Numbered from the stretch's first letter, positions 18,232 through 27,892 are shown. The stretch: 64,000 bases of DNA from Maribacter sp. 1_MG-2023 (GCF_030547005.1 NZ_JAUOPN010000010.1:100966-164965), one strand, 5' to 3'. Numbers and translations: made by a program. The notes: a model not told the origin generated them from the letters alone.

Positions 18232-19248
18232 TTATTGTAATTTTTTGGTGGAATCTCTTACCAACAAGCTGGTTTTCACAACCTTAGTCTCGTAAGGTAA
18301 CCCAGGGTTTTTAATTCTGTTAATCAACAATTTAGCTGTTTGCTCCCCTATATATTTACCATGCTGACTTACCATTGTCAGTGACGGAGTTACGTATTTA
18401 GATAACTGTCCGTTTGTAAAACCAATGATCGAAATATCATTTGGTACATTATATCCTCTTGCCTTTACCACTTCTAAGACTTGAACAGCAATTAGTTCAT
18501 CTATACCTATAATTCCATCTATCGTCTTATAATTCAGTAAAAAGGACATCAATAAATCTAAATCATCTTTAATCGTTAGATTGATAACCAACTTAGGATC
18601 AAACGGAATATCTAATTCCTCTAATGCTTTTTTATATCCTAAAAGTCTTAATTTACCAACGCTTGAACTTGATATAGGGTTAACTACCGCTATATTTTTA
18701 CAGCCAATATTTATTAAGTGCTTGGTTATTTTATAGCCTGCCTCTAAATCGTCAACAACGACTTTATCGCATTGCACGTTTTCTGAAACCCTATCAAAAA
18801 GTACTACAGGAATATCATTATTAATAACATCTATTAATGCTTCATGCGTGTCTTCATTCTGGCTTTCTTCTGCTAAAGACATGATAACACCATCTACAGT
18901 ACCTGCATCAAAAAATTCAAGTGTTTTTGTTTCTTTGGCTTTAGATTCGTTGCTAATACAACTAATAATATTATAGCCACTTTCATTTGCCACTTTTTCA
19001 ATTCCGTATAGCACCTGAACAAAAAAGTAGTTTAAAATATTGGGCACGATTACACCAATAGTCTTGGTGCTCTTATTCAATAAATTAAGTGCTAGCCGGT
19101 TAGGCTTATAATGTTTCTCTTTAGCGTATGCCTGAATCTTTATCTTTAGGTCATTACTAATTTCGTGACTATCATTTATCGCTTTAGAAACGGTAGAGAT
19201 AGAAACACCAAAATGCCCAGCTATATCTTTTAGAGTTACTTTTTTCAT
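18232..19248 (-). CDS. LacI-family transcriptional regulator, probable xylose regulator
   Basis: A 338-residue LacI/GalR regulator. The N-terminal helix-turn-helix reads TLKDIAGHFGVSISTVSKAI (residues 5-24), with the hinge helix around NRLALNLL, and a periplasmic-binding-protein-like effector domain follows from about residue 62. It lies directly downstream of xylA on the same strand, separated by 158 bases and a terminator. Position suggests control of xylBA and possibly the surrounding hydrolase genes; the ligand cannot be read from sequence. Confidence 0.9.
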   Translation of the reverse strand: MKKVTLKDIAGHFGVSISTVSKAINDSHEISNDLKIKIQAYAKEKHYKPNRLALNLLNKSTKTIGVIVPNILNYFFVQVLYGIEKVANESGYNIISCISNESKAKETKTLEFFDAGTVDGVIMSLAEESQNEDTHEALIDVINNDIPVVLFDRVSENVQCDKVVVDDLEAGYKITKHLINIGCKNIAVVNPISSSSVGKLRLLGYKKALEELDIPFDPKLVINLTIKDDLDLLMSFLLNYKTIDGIIGIDELIAVQVLEVVKARGYNVPNDISIIGFTNGQLSKYVTPSLTMVSQHGKYIGEQTAKLLINRIKNPGLPYETKVVKTSLLVRDSTKKLQ

Positions 19249-19299
19249 AATTAATACTACAAAAGAACAGATTTAAATTGACATTTAAATAATTCGTAA

Positions 19300-19340
19300 A
19301 AGCAAACTGTCCCTAATGGTAAACCAAGGGACAGTTATTT
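19300..19340 (-). terminator. terminator after xylA
   Basis: A 9-bp perfect inverted repeat (AACTGTCCC at 19305-19313 with GGGACAGTT at 19328-19336) 67 or more bases past the xylA stop, followed on the minus strand by TGCTTTTACG. The T-run is short, so attenuation rather than full termination is possible. LacI read-through would then be reduced. Confidence 0.5.
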
Positions 19341-19406
19341 TCATATTTTATAAATACCATAACCAAAATTACCAATGATTATTGGTTAGAGTTGGCGAGA
19401 TACAAT

Positions 19407-20723
19407 TTATATGTATTGATTGATGATGTTCTCAAACAATTCTTGCTTACCACTCTGTAATTCTAACTCGCCATTTTCTTTGGCGATATTGTAAAGATCT
19501 TTCATATTTAACTTACCGTTTTCAAAATCTTTTCCCTTACCTGAGTCAAAAGAACTGTATCTGTTTTCACGTAACTTGTTATATGAAGATGATTCAATAA
19601 TTCTATCTGCAGTGATCAATGCTCTTGCAAAAGTATCAGCACCACCAATATGTGCGTGGAACACGTCTTCTAAGTCCGTACTATTTCTTCTTATTTTAGC
19701 ATCAAAGTTTACTCCACCACCTTGTAATCCACCAGCAGCCAAAAATACCAACATTGCTTCTGTTGTTTCTTGAATGTTATTTGGGAACTGATCGGTATCC
19801 CATCCATTTTGGTAATCACCTCTATTGGCATCTAAACTACCTAACATTCCCGCTTTTGCTGCTACAGCAATTTCATGCTGAAAAGTATGCTGCGCCAACG
19901 TTGCATGGTTCACTTCGATGTTCATTTTAAAATCGTTCTCTAAGCCGTACTCTTTTAAGAACCCTATTGCGGTAGCACTGTCAAAATCGTATTGATGTTT
20001 CATAGGCTCCATTGGTTTTGGCTCAATAAAGAAGCTTCCTTTAAATCCTTGGCTACGAGCATAATCTCTTGCCATAGTCAAAAACTGACCCATGTGATCG
20101 ACTTCGCGACCTAAATCTGTGTTCAACAAAGACATATAACCTTCTCTACCTCCCCAGAAAACATAATTTTCACCTCCTAAAGCAATGGTAGCATCTAAAG
20201 CCAATTTAATTTGACCACCTGCTCTTGCCAATACATTAAAATCAGGATTGGTAGAAGCCCCGTTCATATATCTTGGGTTTGAGAAACAGTTTGCTGTACC
20301 CCAAAGTAATTTCTTACCAGATTCTTTTTGTTTTTCTTTTAAGTAGTCAGTAATCGTTGCTAATCTTTTTTCAGATTCTGCAAATGTTGACCCTTCTTGA
20401 ATTAAATCGAAATCATGAAAACAGTAGTAATCAAATCCTATTTTATCAAAGAATTCAAAAGCGGCATCTGCCTTGTCTTTTGCTGCTTGTATTGCATCTG
20501 AAGATTTATCCCACTCAAAACTCTGTGTACCGGGACCAAATGGATCTGAACCTTGACCACAGAAGGTATGCCAGTACGCCGTTGAAAACTTAAAGTGATC
20601 ACGCATGGTTTTACCTGCCACTACTTGATCCGGATTATAATATTTAAAGGCTAGCGGATTGTCAGATTCCTTTCCTTCAAATTTAATTTTGTCTATTCCT
20701 TTAAAATATTCCTTATTTGCCAT
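19407..20723 (-). CDS. xylA: xylose isomerase
   Basis: A 438-residue class II xylose isomerase, converting D-xylose to D-xylulose in the cytoplasm with divalent metal. Family signatures are present: YVFWGGREGY (metal and substrate region) and FIEPKPMEPMKHQYDFD with the metal-binding Glu and active-site Lys. The His of the active site is in YCFHDFD. Length and start are normal. It follows xylB by 10 bases on the same strand, forming a xylBA operon, with a LacI regulator downstream. Confidence 0.97.
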   Translation of the reverse strand: MANKEYFKGIDKIKFEGKESDNPLAFKYYNPDQVVAGKTMRDHFKFSTAYWHTFCGQGSDPFGPGTQSFEWDKSSDAIQAAKDKADAAFEFFDKIGFDYYCFHDFDLIQEGSTFAESEKRLATITDYLKEKQKESGKKLLWGTANCFSNPRYMNGASTNPDFNVLARAGGQIKLALDATIALGGENYVFWGGREGYMSLLNTDLGREVDHMGQFLTMARDYARSQGFKGSFFIEPKPMEPMKHQYDFDSATAIGFLKEYGLENDFKMNIEVNHATLAQHTFQHEIAVAAKAGMLGSLDANRGDYQNGWDTDQFPNNIQETTEAMLVFLAAGGLQGGGVNFDAKIRRNSTDLEDVFHAHIGGADTFARALITADRIIESSSYNKLRENRYSSFDSGKGKDFENGKLNMKDLYNIAKENGELELQSGKQELFENIINQYI

Positions 20724-20733
20724 TATGTTGATT

Positions 20734-22221
20734 TTATAAGTTGTTCAATATTAATTCTAATTCTTTTTTCCAAACTGCATATGCGTCTTGGTATGCTTTC
20801 TTATCTTTCTTAGGACTAAAAGTCATTACGTAATCATTATCTAAAATTGCCTTACCGAATGCCTCAAAATCGCCTTTGTGAAGATTCGCTGCTCTTGCCG
20901 CGCCAATTGCCCCAGTAGTATCATAAATTTCAATGTCATAACCTATTAAGGTTGCCACTGTATTCGAAAATATTTCTGAACGAAAAAGATTGTCGTTACC
21001 GGCACGCATAACATTAACTTTTATACCGTCTGACTCCATTATTTCCATTCCGTAGACAAACGAAAAAGCAATGCCTTCTAATGCAGAACGACACAAATGA
21101 CCTTTACCGTGATTATTTAAATTTAGGTTAAGAATTCTTGTACCTACATCTTTACTTTTCAACATTCTTTCGGCTCCGTTACCGAACGGAATCATTGTGA
21201 CACCATCTGAACCAATTGGTACTTCATTTGCCAATGTATTCATCTCTTCGTAAGATTCAACATTAAGATTATTCAATAACCATCTATATTGAATACCCGC
21301 TCCGTTAATACAAAGTAGTTTACCAATTCTGGCTGGTTTACCAGGTGAATAATTTACGTGTGCAAAGTTGTTTACTCGTGAACTTTCTTTCACAGAAAGG
21401 TTATCTGTCACGGCATACACAACACCAGAGGTACCACCAGTAGCCGCAACTTCACCAGGGTTAAAAACATTTAATGTCAATGCGTTATTTGGCTGATCGC
21501 CTGCTCTATATAATATGGGTGTACCCGTTGATAATCCGCTTTCAGTTGCCCCTTTTTCATTTACTTTAGATTGTACTGAAAAAGTATCTACGATATCGGG
21601 AATCATTTCTTTATCCAATCCGTATTGATCTAATACCAAATCAGCAATTGCATCCTTTTTGAAATCCCAAAAAATACCTTCTGATAGACCAGATACGGTC
21701 GTATTTACTACTCCAGATAATTTATAAGCGATATAATCTCCGGGAAGCATCGTCTTATAAATCTGTGCGTAAATTTCTGGCTCATTTTCTTTGACCCATT
21801 TTAGCTTAGATGCCGTAAAATTTGAAGGTGAATTTAATAGATGGGTATCACAGGTTTCTGCACCTATTTCTTCATAGGCTTGTTGACCAATGCCTACTGC
21901 CCTACTATCGCACCAAATTATAGATTTTCTTAGAGAATTACCTTCTTTATCAATAAGCACTAGACCGTGCATTTGATATGATATACCGATGCCTGAAATA
22001 TCAGATTTACCAATACTTTCTTGTACACATAATTTGTCGATACCACTACAAACGTAGCGCCACCAATCTTCTGGACTTTGTTCTGCCCAACCGTTTTTTA
22101 CAGCCTCCATTGACATTTCTGTCTCTGGCTCTGTAATTACTCCAACACTTTTTCCTGTTGAAGCATTTACCAAAGCAATCTTAATAGATGAACTTCCGAT
22201 ATCTAATCCTAAATGGTACAT
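20734..22221 (-). CDS. xylB: xylulokinase
   Basis: A 495-residue FGGY-family sugar kinase that phosphorylates D-xylulose to xylulose 5-phosphate. The N-terminal ATPase motif LGLDIGSSSIK is at residues 4-14, the GISYQMHG substrate segment lies near residue 85, and the second nucleotide-binding domain includes GGTSGVVY. Length is normal. The gene leads the xylBA operon; no xylose transporter is present in this window. Confidence 0.94.
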   Translation of the reverse strand: MYHLGLDIGSSSIKIALVNASTGKSVGVITEPETEMSMEAVKNGWAEQSPEDWWRYVCSGIDKLCVQESIGKSDISGIGISYQMHGLVLIDKEGNSLRKSIIWCDSRAVGIGQQAYEEIGAETCDTHLLNSPSNFTASKLKWVKENEPEIYAQIYKTMLPGDYIAYKLSGVVNTTVSGLSEGIFWDFKKDAIADLVLDQYGLDKEMIPDIVDTFSVQSKVNEKGATESGLSTGTPILYRAGDQPNNALTLNVFNPGEVAATGGTSGVVYAVTDNLSVKESSRVNNFAHVNYSPGKPARIGKLLCINGAGIQYRWLLNNLNVESYEEMNTLANEVPIGSDGVTMIPFGNGAERMLKSKDVGTRILNLNLNNHGKGHLCRSALEGIAFSFVYGMEIMESDGIKVNVMRAGNDNLFRSEIFSNTVATLIGYDIEIYDTTGAIGAARAANLHKGDFEAFGKAILDNDYVMTFSPKKDKKAYQDAYAVWKKELELILNNL

Positions 22222-22295
22222 AAATAGTATAAATTGGTTTGCTGTAATAAGTTAAACCAAAAATAGTTACTATACTGACCATTCAATATTTGTAC

Positions 22296-22312
22296 TACGA
22301 AATATTATCGTA
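22296..22312. promoter_or_regulatory. candidate operator upstream of xylB
   Basis: An imperfect 17-base dyad TACGAAATATTATCGTA, 75 bases before the xylB start. Size and symmetry would suit a LacI-family dimer, but no second copy was found in the window, so this is only a candidate. Confidence 0.25.
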
Positions 22313-22455
22313 AATAGAATTTTCAGAAATATAACGACCTCAATAATATTTTATAATAATTTGATTATCAGTTATTTAAATCTATTTTAAAAAACACTTT
22401 ATTTTCGAAAAGGTTTTCGCACTACTCTAGAAATCAATACTTAACAAAAAGCACT

Positions 22456-23106
22456 TTAATACTGTTCTAACTGATTTTGAAGCTGCTCTAACTTTGAAAG
22501 CGCTTCTGATTTAGAGTTTACATCTAACTTTAAATAGATATTCTGTATATGGAAATTTACGGCACTGGGAGTTACAAATAACTTTTGCGCAATCATTTTA
22601 TAAGTAGCTCCTTGACATAAAAAGTCTACAATTTGATTTTCTCTTTCAGAGAAAAAGGCAAATGTCTTTCTATGAAAGTTATTAATAATCTTCTTAACAA
22701 TATCATTGCTCATCGCTGCACCTTCTTTCTCCATACTACGTAATGCATGTTCTAATTTATCTAAGGTCAATGGTTTTGTTAAATAACCATTTGCTCCTTT
22801 CTTGAATGCATTTTTAATAATGTCAAAATCATTGATTTCACTGAACATGATGATTTTTACTTCCCAGTCTTTTTTCTTGAAAAGTTTAATGGCATCTACC
22901 CCATTCATATCATCCAATTCAATTTCTGAAAGTACTATATGAGGTTTGGTAAACTTATAATCTTTAATGGCATCTTTGGCAGATGTATAGCTGCCTACCA
23001 CTTCATAACCATTAATTTCCTCGAAGTGATTTTTATATACAGAATGTAATGAGGTATCTTTTTCTAATACTATTATTCTAATGCTTGAATTTTTCATAAT
23101 CTCCAT
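22456..23106 (-). CDS. LuxR/NarL-type response regulator with atypical receiver
   Basis: A 216-residue regulator: receiver domain about residues 8-125 and a LuxR-type helix-turn-helix about 150-210 (FSERENQIVDFLCQGATYKM onward). The receiver keeps an acidic residue pair (E15, D17), Ser89 and Lys111. However, the position normally occupied by the phospho-accepting Asp reads VLSEIELDDMNG, placing Glu61 there. A Glu can mimic the phosphorylated state, so the protein may be active without a kinase. No histidine kinase gene is adjacent. ATGs at 23106 and 23097 are both possible starts. Confidence 0.85.
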   Translation of the reverse strand: MEIMKNSSIRIIVLEKDTSLHSVYKNHFEEINGYEVVGSYTSAKDAIKDYKFTKPHIVLSEIELDDMNGVDAIKLFKKKDWEVKIIMFSEINDFDIIKNAFKKGANGYLTKPLTLDKLEHALRSMEKEGAAMSNDIVKKIINNFHRKTFAFFSERENQIVDFLCQGATYKMIAQKLFVTPSAVNFHIQNIYLKLDVNSKSEALSKLEQLQNQLEQY

Positions 23107-23680
23107 AGTTTTTTGAAGCTATCATTCTAAAAAAGAACAATAACTACAGTTAGTTTTGCGTAATTTCAATCAACTTTTACAAGGATTGAATAACTAAACA
23201 ATAGACATGTATTATGAACTAATAGTATATGCTATACATTCACTTTTACATATATAATGACAAGGGATGCCTTACAGAACAATCAAAATATTTAGATTGT
23301 ACTTCGCAATTGTTTAGTAAAAATTAAATCAAAAAACGGATTACCGCTAGTGAGTCAATTCTGAAAACTGAGGCGTTTGCCAAACTTTGAGTTAATGAGA
23401 TTTCGGAGCTCTAAAATGATAGAAATCTTGTGAAGAATAAAATGTGTTTTGAAGCCGGAATTTAGTAGGTAAAATACATTCATGGTTGTGGGGGGATTTG
23501 GGGTTATACAATTGGGTTTGAATCTTATTGCTGATTGAAATATATATATTAATACAATATACCCGTTGAAAACATAAGAATTTTCGTTAAAATACCAACT
23601 TTTAATAAAAAATAAGGTAATTCATCGATAGTTAACATAAAGTTAAAACCGAGAATCACCACAATTGTAAACCAAAAAAT
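23107..23680. other. intergenic region, no supported gene
   Basis: About 570 bases between the response-regulator start and the PorP-operon terminator. AT-rich, with one G-rich patch at about 23484-23510 (two G-runs of 6 and 4). A 61-codon open frame overlapping the terminator is not convincing. No RNA gene recognised. Confidence 0.5.
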
Positions 23681-23725
23681 AAAGGAGGGAACCCAGTTAT
23701 CCCCCCGGACAACAACCCCTCCTTT
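23673..23725 (-). terminator. terminator of the PorP/SprF gene
   Basis: Nine-base-pair stem AAAGGAGGG (23681-23689) with CCCTCCTTT (23717-23725) around a 27-base loop, followed on the minus strand by ATTTTTTGG. It lies about 55 bases beyond the stop codon of the gene ending at 23780. The long C/G-rich loop is unusual and could form extra structure. Confidence 0.65.
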
Positions 23726-23779
23726 TATTGACAATTCAAATCAACCATATAACCGTAACGGTTTATAGATTTTAAAATA

Positions 23780-25555
23780 TTACTCTATACTTATATCATC
23801 ATCTTCAAAAGTATTTGATGCTGTAGCCGTTGTTTCGCTTACTTGCATGATCCATTTCTCTTTATTGTATTTTCCATTTAAATCTGTACTTGCTGCCATT
23901 TGTGCATCGTTCTTATAATCGTAATCTGCTAAGTACACATAGTACAGACCGTTTTCTTTATTGTAAAATTGTTTAGGATCTAATCCTTTCTCACGTAAAT
24001 CTTTCATAAATGCATTCATATACTTTGTTTGGCTGTATACATTTGCAATTACATAGTAACCAGAATTCATATCGATAACATTAGCATCTACCATCATTTT
24101 AACCGGTAACTCTTTAAAATTATCTCTTGAAGATGGAAATTCTTTAAAATTCGCTCTTCTTGAAGAAGATGTTGTTGCGACTGTTGATTTTGTAGTTTCG
24201 GCAACAAAAGCATTAGCAGGCTCTGTTAAAAAGTCAATAGCATCATTATTTAGATCATTAGATGCATAAGATGTGTTTTCCTCTACACTAAAGTCTTGTA
24301 AAGAGCTCTTAATCGTTGTATCAATATCATTACGTAACATTCTAACAATTAATTCAAATCGTTCTTCAAATGCTGCTATTCTTTCAATTTCTATAGAATC
24401 TTGACGTAGAATCAACTCATCTAAAATAATCTTGTTCTCATATGCTAAACTACTTTCTGAAGCCGTAGAAGTAGTATTAGAAGATGCATCTTGTCTCTTA
24501 CGACCCGATTTTCTAGCGCTATCGCGTTCTTCAATTAAATGAGCTATCTGCTCTTCATAATTACGTACTATATTATCTATTTGATTATCTGATGAGTTAT
24601 CTGCTACTGATATCGCCAAATCATCATCTTTAAATTTGTAAGCTAAAGTGATTTCATGATTCCATCCTAAATTGGCATCTTCACTTGATAAGTCTTTCTC
24701 CATTAAATATCCTAAAGACATTTTATCACTTAGGTTAAAACCAACACCTGCGGCTACTCCATACTCCTCGTCTACCGTTGTTTGTAACCAACCGTAGTTT
24801 GGCATGTCTAATAATAACGATCCAAAGTAATATAAACTACCATCATAGTTCTGACCCACTTGCGCCATTGGCATTAAGCGAGCATCTGTAAAAAGTCCTC
24901 TTGAATGTTCGAATGAGTGTGTATACTGTACCGAAGCCTTTACACTTTTTGTAGACAATTCGGTTAAAAATTCGTTCGTTGTTTGATTGTATTTAAAAAG
25001 GTCTTCTGCGTAGAATCCGAAATCGAACTTACCTAACGACAAGTTCATACCTGGTTGAATGGCAATTTTACTTTCTTTTCTTGCATCTGCCAATTGAGGA
25101 TCTTCTTCACCAACGACAATCCTGTTTTTATCTAAACCTTGATTAAAATAGGTAACGTTCGTACCAAAGGTTAAAACAGATTTCTCTCCCAATCGTACTG
25201 ATGATGCGTAGTTGGCATTGAATCCAAATTCCTGAACTACACCAGACCATTGACTGTAAACACCAATACCTACAGCAGTATGGTCATTTAATTTGTTGCT
25301 AAACCCTAGAAAATAGTTTTGACTATTATCATCGAAGGTTGCATATTGATTTCTATGTAGAATGTTTAAATATGATTTGTTCTCACGTACCAAAGAGAAC
25401 GTTGGGTTTATAAAAAACCTATTGAAGAATAATTGGTTGTGGTACGTACTGCTTGATCCTAAATTTGCATTGGTTTCTTGACCTTTTACTGTTTGGACAA
25501 GAGCCAATAAGAATAAAGCAATAAGAAAACTATTGATTTTATAAGGACTTTCCAT
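23780..25555 (-). CDS. PorP/SprF-like outer-membrane protein with C-terminal SPOR-like domain
   Basis: A 591-residue protein with a Sec signal peptide (to about residue 25, ending VKGQ). The first ~315 residues fit the PorP/SprF family of outer-membrane proteins associated with type IX secretion and gliding, including the FFINPTFSLVRENKSYLN start. A low-complexity, Ser/Asp-rich coiled linker follows (about 320-488). The last ~100 residues look like a SPOR-like peptidoglycan-binding repeat (GYYVIANVYSQTKYMNAF and GLYYVYLADY). That C-terminal extension is not usual for PorP/SprF, which is about 300 aa. It is 66 bases downstream of the PD40-repeat gene on the same strand. Confidence 0.8.
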   Translation of the reverse strand: MESPYKINSFLIALFLLALVQTVKGQETNANLGSSSTYHNQLFFNRFFINPTFSLVRENKSYLNILHRNQYATFDDNSQNYFLGFSNKLNDHTAVGIGVYSQWSGVVQEFGFNANYASSVRLGEKSVLTFGTNVTYFNQGLDKNRIVVGEEDPQLADARKESKIAIQPGMNLSLGKFDFGFYAEDLFKYNQTTNEFLTELSTKSVKASVQYTHSFEHSRGLFTDARLMPMAQVGQNYDGSLYYFGSLLLDMPNYGWLQTTVDEEYGVAAGVGFNLSDKMSLGYLMEKDLSSEDANLGWNHEITLAYKFKDDDLAISVADNSSDNQIDNIVRNYEEQIAHLIEERDSARKSGRKRQDASSNTTSTASESSLAYENKIILDELILRQDSIEIERIAAFEERFELIVRMLRNDIDTTIKSSLQDFSVEENTSYASNDLNNDAIDFLTEPANAFVAETTKSTVATTSSSRRANFKEFPSSRDNFKELPVKMMVDANVIDMNSGYYVIANVYSQTKYMNAFMKDLREKGLDPKQFYNKENGLYYVYLADYDYKNDAQMAASTDLNGKYNKEKWIMQVSETTATASNTFEDDDISIE

Positions 25556-25621
25556 AACGATTGATTTAAATGATTAGAATTGAATTTGTCAAATGAATTG
25601 GGGGAAATGAATAATGGGTGG

Positions 25622-26848
25622 TTATTCATCTTCGAAAACAGAACTTGAATACTGTGTTCGTCTATCTGAGTTAAAAGCTTCTAAGAAGCGATCGTCTCTA
25701 TCTTTATCATTTATAGGCTTATCACTTAAATTGAAAGCTACATTTTGTGTATGCTTACCTTGTTCCATTCTGTTAGAAACTACATAACCAGAACCATCGC
25801 TTTGTAAAAGATTTACCGAGTACTCGTCATAAGAACTATTTATGGTGTTGCCCATGTTTACGGCAAGACCTACACTACGTTGACCAACTTCTACCATATA
25901 GACATCTAAGCCTCCATAACCATCTCTACCGTCTGATGCGAATACTAAACTACCATTTGAAACAGGATTAGGGAGAACGTCATTCTTCGCTGTATTTACT
26001 TTCGAACCCAAGTTTTTTGCCTGACCTAACATTCCGTTTTTTTGAATTGTTGCTACATATATATCATATTCGCCAAAACTACCTGGCATATTAGATGCAA
26101 AGAATAATCGACTACCGTCTGGCGAAATTGCCGGATGCTTTGCAGAGTAATCACCAGGGCATACAGCCACTTCGGTAATTTTTTGCCACTTACCACCAAC
26201 TTTATCGGCTTTGTAAATTTTGTGTATTTCTTTCTTTTTTGAGAACATACCTGTTGTAGGTTTTCGGTATGTTGTTTTACTGTAGTAGGCAGTGTTACCA
26301 CCATTTGTCAATGCTACCGGTGGGGCATACTCACCAGTAGTTTTTACTGGAGCTGCATTGTTTGACGCAAACTCTTTAGTGGTACCTTGATCATCCCAAG
26401 GTAAAAAATTTCTTCTATTATTAGTGGTAAGACGAGATGGCACAACTGTTCGTGTCATTTTGTAATCGTCTTTAACTAACTCCGTCCAGTTTTCATCTGC
26501 TAACTCATTCTGAACTTCTTTACCTAATTGAGAAACTGCGTGGTCAAATCTTTTCTGATAGCTTCTTTTTAAAGTACCATCTGCAGAGATTTCCATCAAT
26601 CTACCGTACCAGTATAATGCATTTGCATATTTTTTGGTCAGGAAATTGGCATTACCTAAATCTTCAAAGATTTCTGCATCAGAAAAACCAAGTGTCTTTA
26701 GTTGATTATAATTTTCTGTACGGTTAGTTACTTCTTCAACCTTTCTTTGTTGAAAACTTGTACCGTTGTCATTGTAGGCCAAATCTTGGCCATAGCCCAT
26801 GGTTGCCATACAAGCAAACAAAAGGCTGATTTTAATTGAATTGTTCAT
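25622..26848 (-). CDS. secreted PD40/TolB-type beta-propeller repeat protein
   Basis: A 408-residue exported protein with a signal peptide (to about residue 20). The first part is helical and TPR-like (YANALYWYGRLMEI region). Then come TolB-like PD40 repeats, for example HPAISPDGSRLFFASNMPG and ALVFASDGRDGYGGLD-type segments. In gliding and T9SS-linked loci such proteins, often with an OmpA domain, sit beside PorP/SprF. Here there is no OmpA domain. It is probably co-transcribed with the PorP/SprF-like gene and may bind peptidoglycan or the outer-membrane partner. Confidence 0.8.
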   Translation of the reverse strand: MNNSIKISLLFACMATMGYGQDLAYNDNGTSFQQRKVEEVTNRTENYNQLKTLGFSDAEIFEDLGNANFLTKKYANALYWYGRLMEISADGTLKRSYQKRFDHAVSQLGKEVQNELADENWTELVKDDYKMTRTVVPSRLTTNNRRNFLPWDDQGTTKEFASNNAAPVKTTGEYAPPVALTNGGNTAYYSKTTYRKPTTGMFSKKKEIHKIYKADKVGGKWQKITEVAVCPGDYSAKHPAISPDGSRLFFASNMPGSFGEYDIYVATIQKNGMLGQAKNLGSKVNTAKNDVLPNPVSNGSLVFASDGRDGYGGLDVYMVEVGQRSVGLAVNMGNTINSSYDEYSVNLLQSDGSGYVVSNRMEQGKHTQNVAFNLSDKPINDKDRDDRFLEAFNSDRRTQYSSSVFEDE

Positions 26849-27003
26849 GTTACTAGATTTTGGGGATTAATACTCCAAAGGTCTTGTAACTCATTCAATT
26901 GATTATTAATAAAAATTCATAGGTTTTTAAAAATTTAATGAACCATACAATCGATAAATTACCATAATACACTTATAATCAATTATTTAAATAGACAATT
27001 AAA

Positions 27004-27147
27004 TTATTTTTGAACCTGTTTATTTTTTCTTTTATCTGAAATGTAGGTATAACCTAAATATGCCAACTGTAAGCCTACCGCTGCCATTTTCAATTTTCTA
27101 CTTCTTACTAATAATTTCGCTACTCCAAATAGTGGTGATAATCCCAT
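27004..27147 (-). CDS. 47-residue small membrane-associated protein
   Basis: A short open frame from ATG at 27147 to TAA at 27004, preceded by an AAAGAAGA ribosome-binding-like stretch. The product begins MGLSPLFGVAKLLVRSRKLK and then has a hydrophobic segment AAVGLQLAYLGYTYIS and a basic tail. It has coding-like composition, but it is short and its function is unknown. It lies alone in a 540-base gap between the PD40 gene and the PA2169-family gene. Confidence 0.5.
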   Translation of the reverse strand: MGLSPLFGVAKLLVRSRKLKMAAVGLQLAYLGYTYISDKRKNKQVQK

Positions 27148-27386
27148 AATCTTCTTTTTAATTGTTACCCTCTAAAATAGTATTTAAGCTTATTTAAACT
27201 TAACTCTATCCGTAGAAAATATATGCTAACAAGTATAACAAACACTAATGATTACAGTAGTTTACAGATTATTGAATAGAGCAAAACTACTATTTTTTAT
27301 AGCTAAGCTTACTGATGTAATGCTTGTACCTTAGTACTATAAAATTTATTTAATCAAAGGCTTAACCGCCTTATAAAATTTAAAAT

Positions 27387-27839
27387 ATGAATACTGATAT
27401 AGCAAAAATTGAAGACCATTTAAAAGACTTGGTAAGTAAAAATGAAGATGCCATTAAAGGTTTTGAAAAAGCATCTGAAAATTCAAAAGAAGTAGGAATC
27501 AAAAGTTACTTTGAGAAAAAAGTTATTGATCGCATGCAATTCTTAAGAGAACTTAGAGCAGCGGTGCCAGAACTAGATTTAGGTAGCGTAGAAATTGAAG
27601 GAAGCGCAGCTGGTACTTTACACAGAACTTGGATGGATGTAAAAGCATTTTTCGCAGAAGATAATGACGAAGCAATGTTAGAAGAAGCTGTTAGAGGCGA
27701 TAAAGCAGCAATTAATGATTATGATAATGCACTTGCAGAAGTTATGATGACACACCGCTTAAAAGAAATTATTAGAGCGCAAAAATATTTTTTGCAGAAT
27801 GATTTAGAAACTACTGAAATCTTAGAACATCACAGATAG
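27387..27839 (+). CDS. PA2169 family four-helix-bundle protein (DUF2383-like)
   Basis: A 150-residue helical protein resembling the PA2169/DUF2383 ferritin-like family, with conserved GSAAGTLHRTWMDVK in the centre (about residues 72-86) and paired Glu/His residues along the helices. Family members are associated with stress; function is not established. It has no export signal. Transcribed alone, with a strong terminator 20 bases downstream. Confidence 0.88.
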   Translation: MNTDIAKIEDHLKDLVSKNEDAIKGFEKASENSKEVGIKSYFEKKVIDRMQFLRELRAAVPELDLGSVEIEGSAAGTLHRTWMDVKAFFAEDNDEAMLEEAVRGDKAAINDYDNALAEVMMTHRLKEIIRAQKYFLQNDLETTEILEHHR

Positions 27840-27858
27840 TAGATATATTTATAAAGTA

Positions 27859-27892
27859 AAAAGCCCTTGCAAATTGCAAGGGCTTTTTTTTA
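27859..27892 (+). terminator. terminator of the PA2169-family gene
   Basis: A 10-bp perfect stem AAGCCCTTGC (27861-27870) with GCAAGGGCTT (27876-27885), followed by a run of T. Classic rho-independent terminator on the plus strand; the preceding A-run would let it work in reverse too. Confidence 0.93.

Noticed and set aside
23549..23734. A 61-codon open frame on the minus strand
   Set aside because: It overlaps the terminator of the PorP gene, has no convincing ribosome site and its composition looks non-coding.
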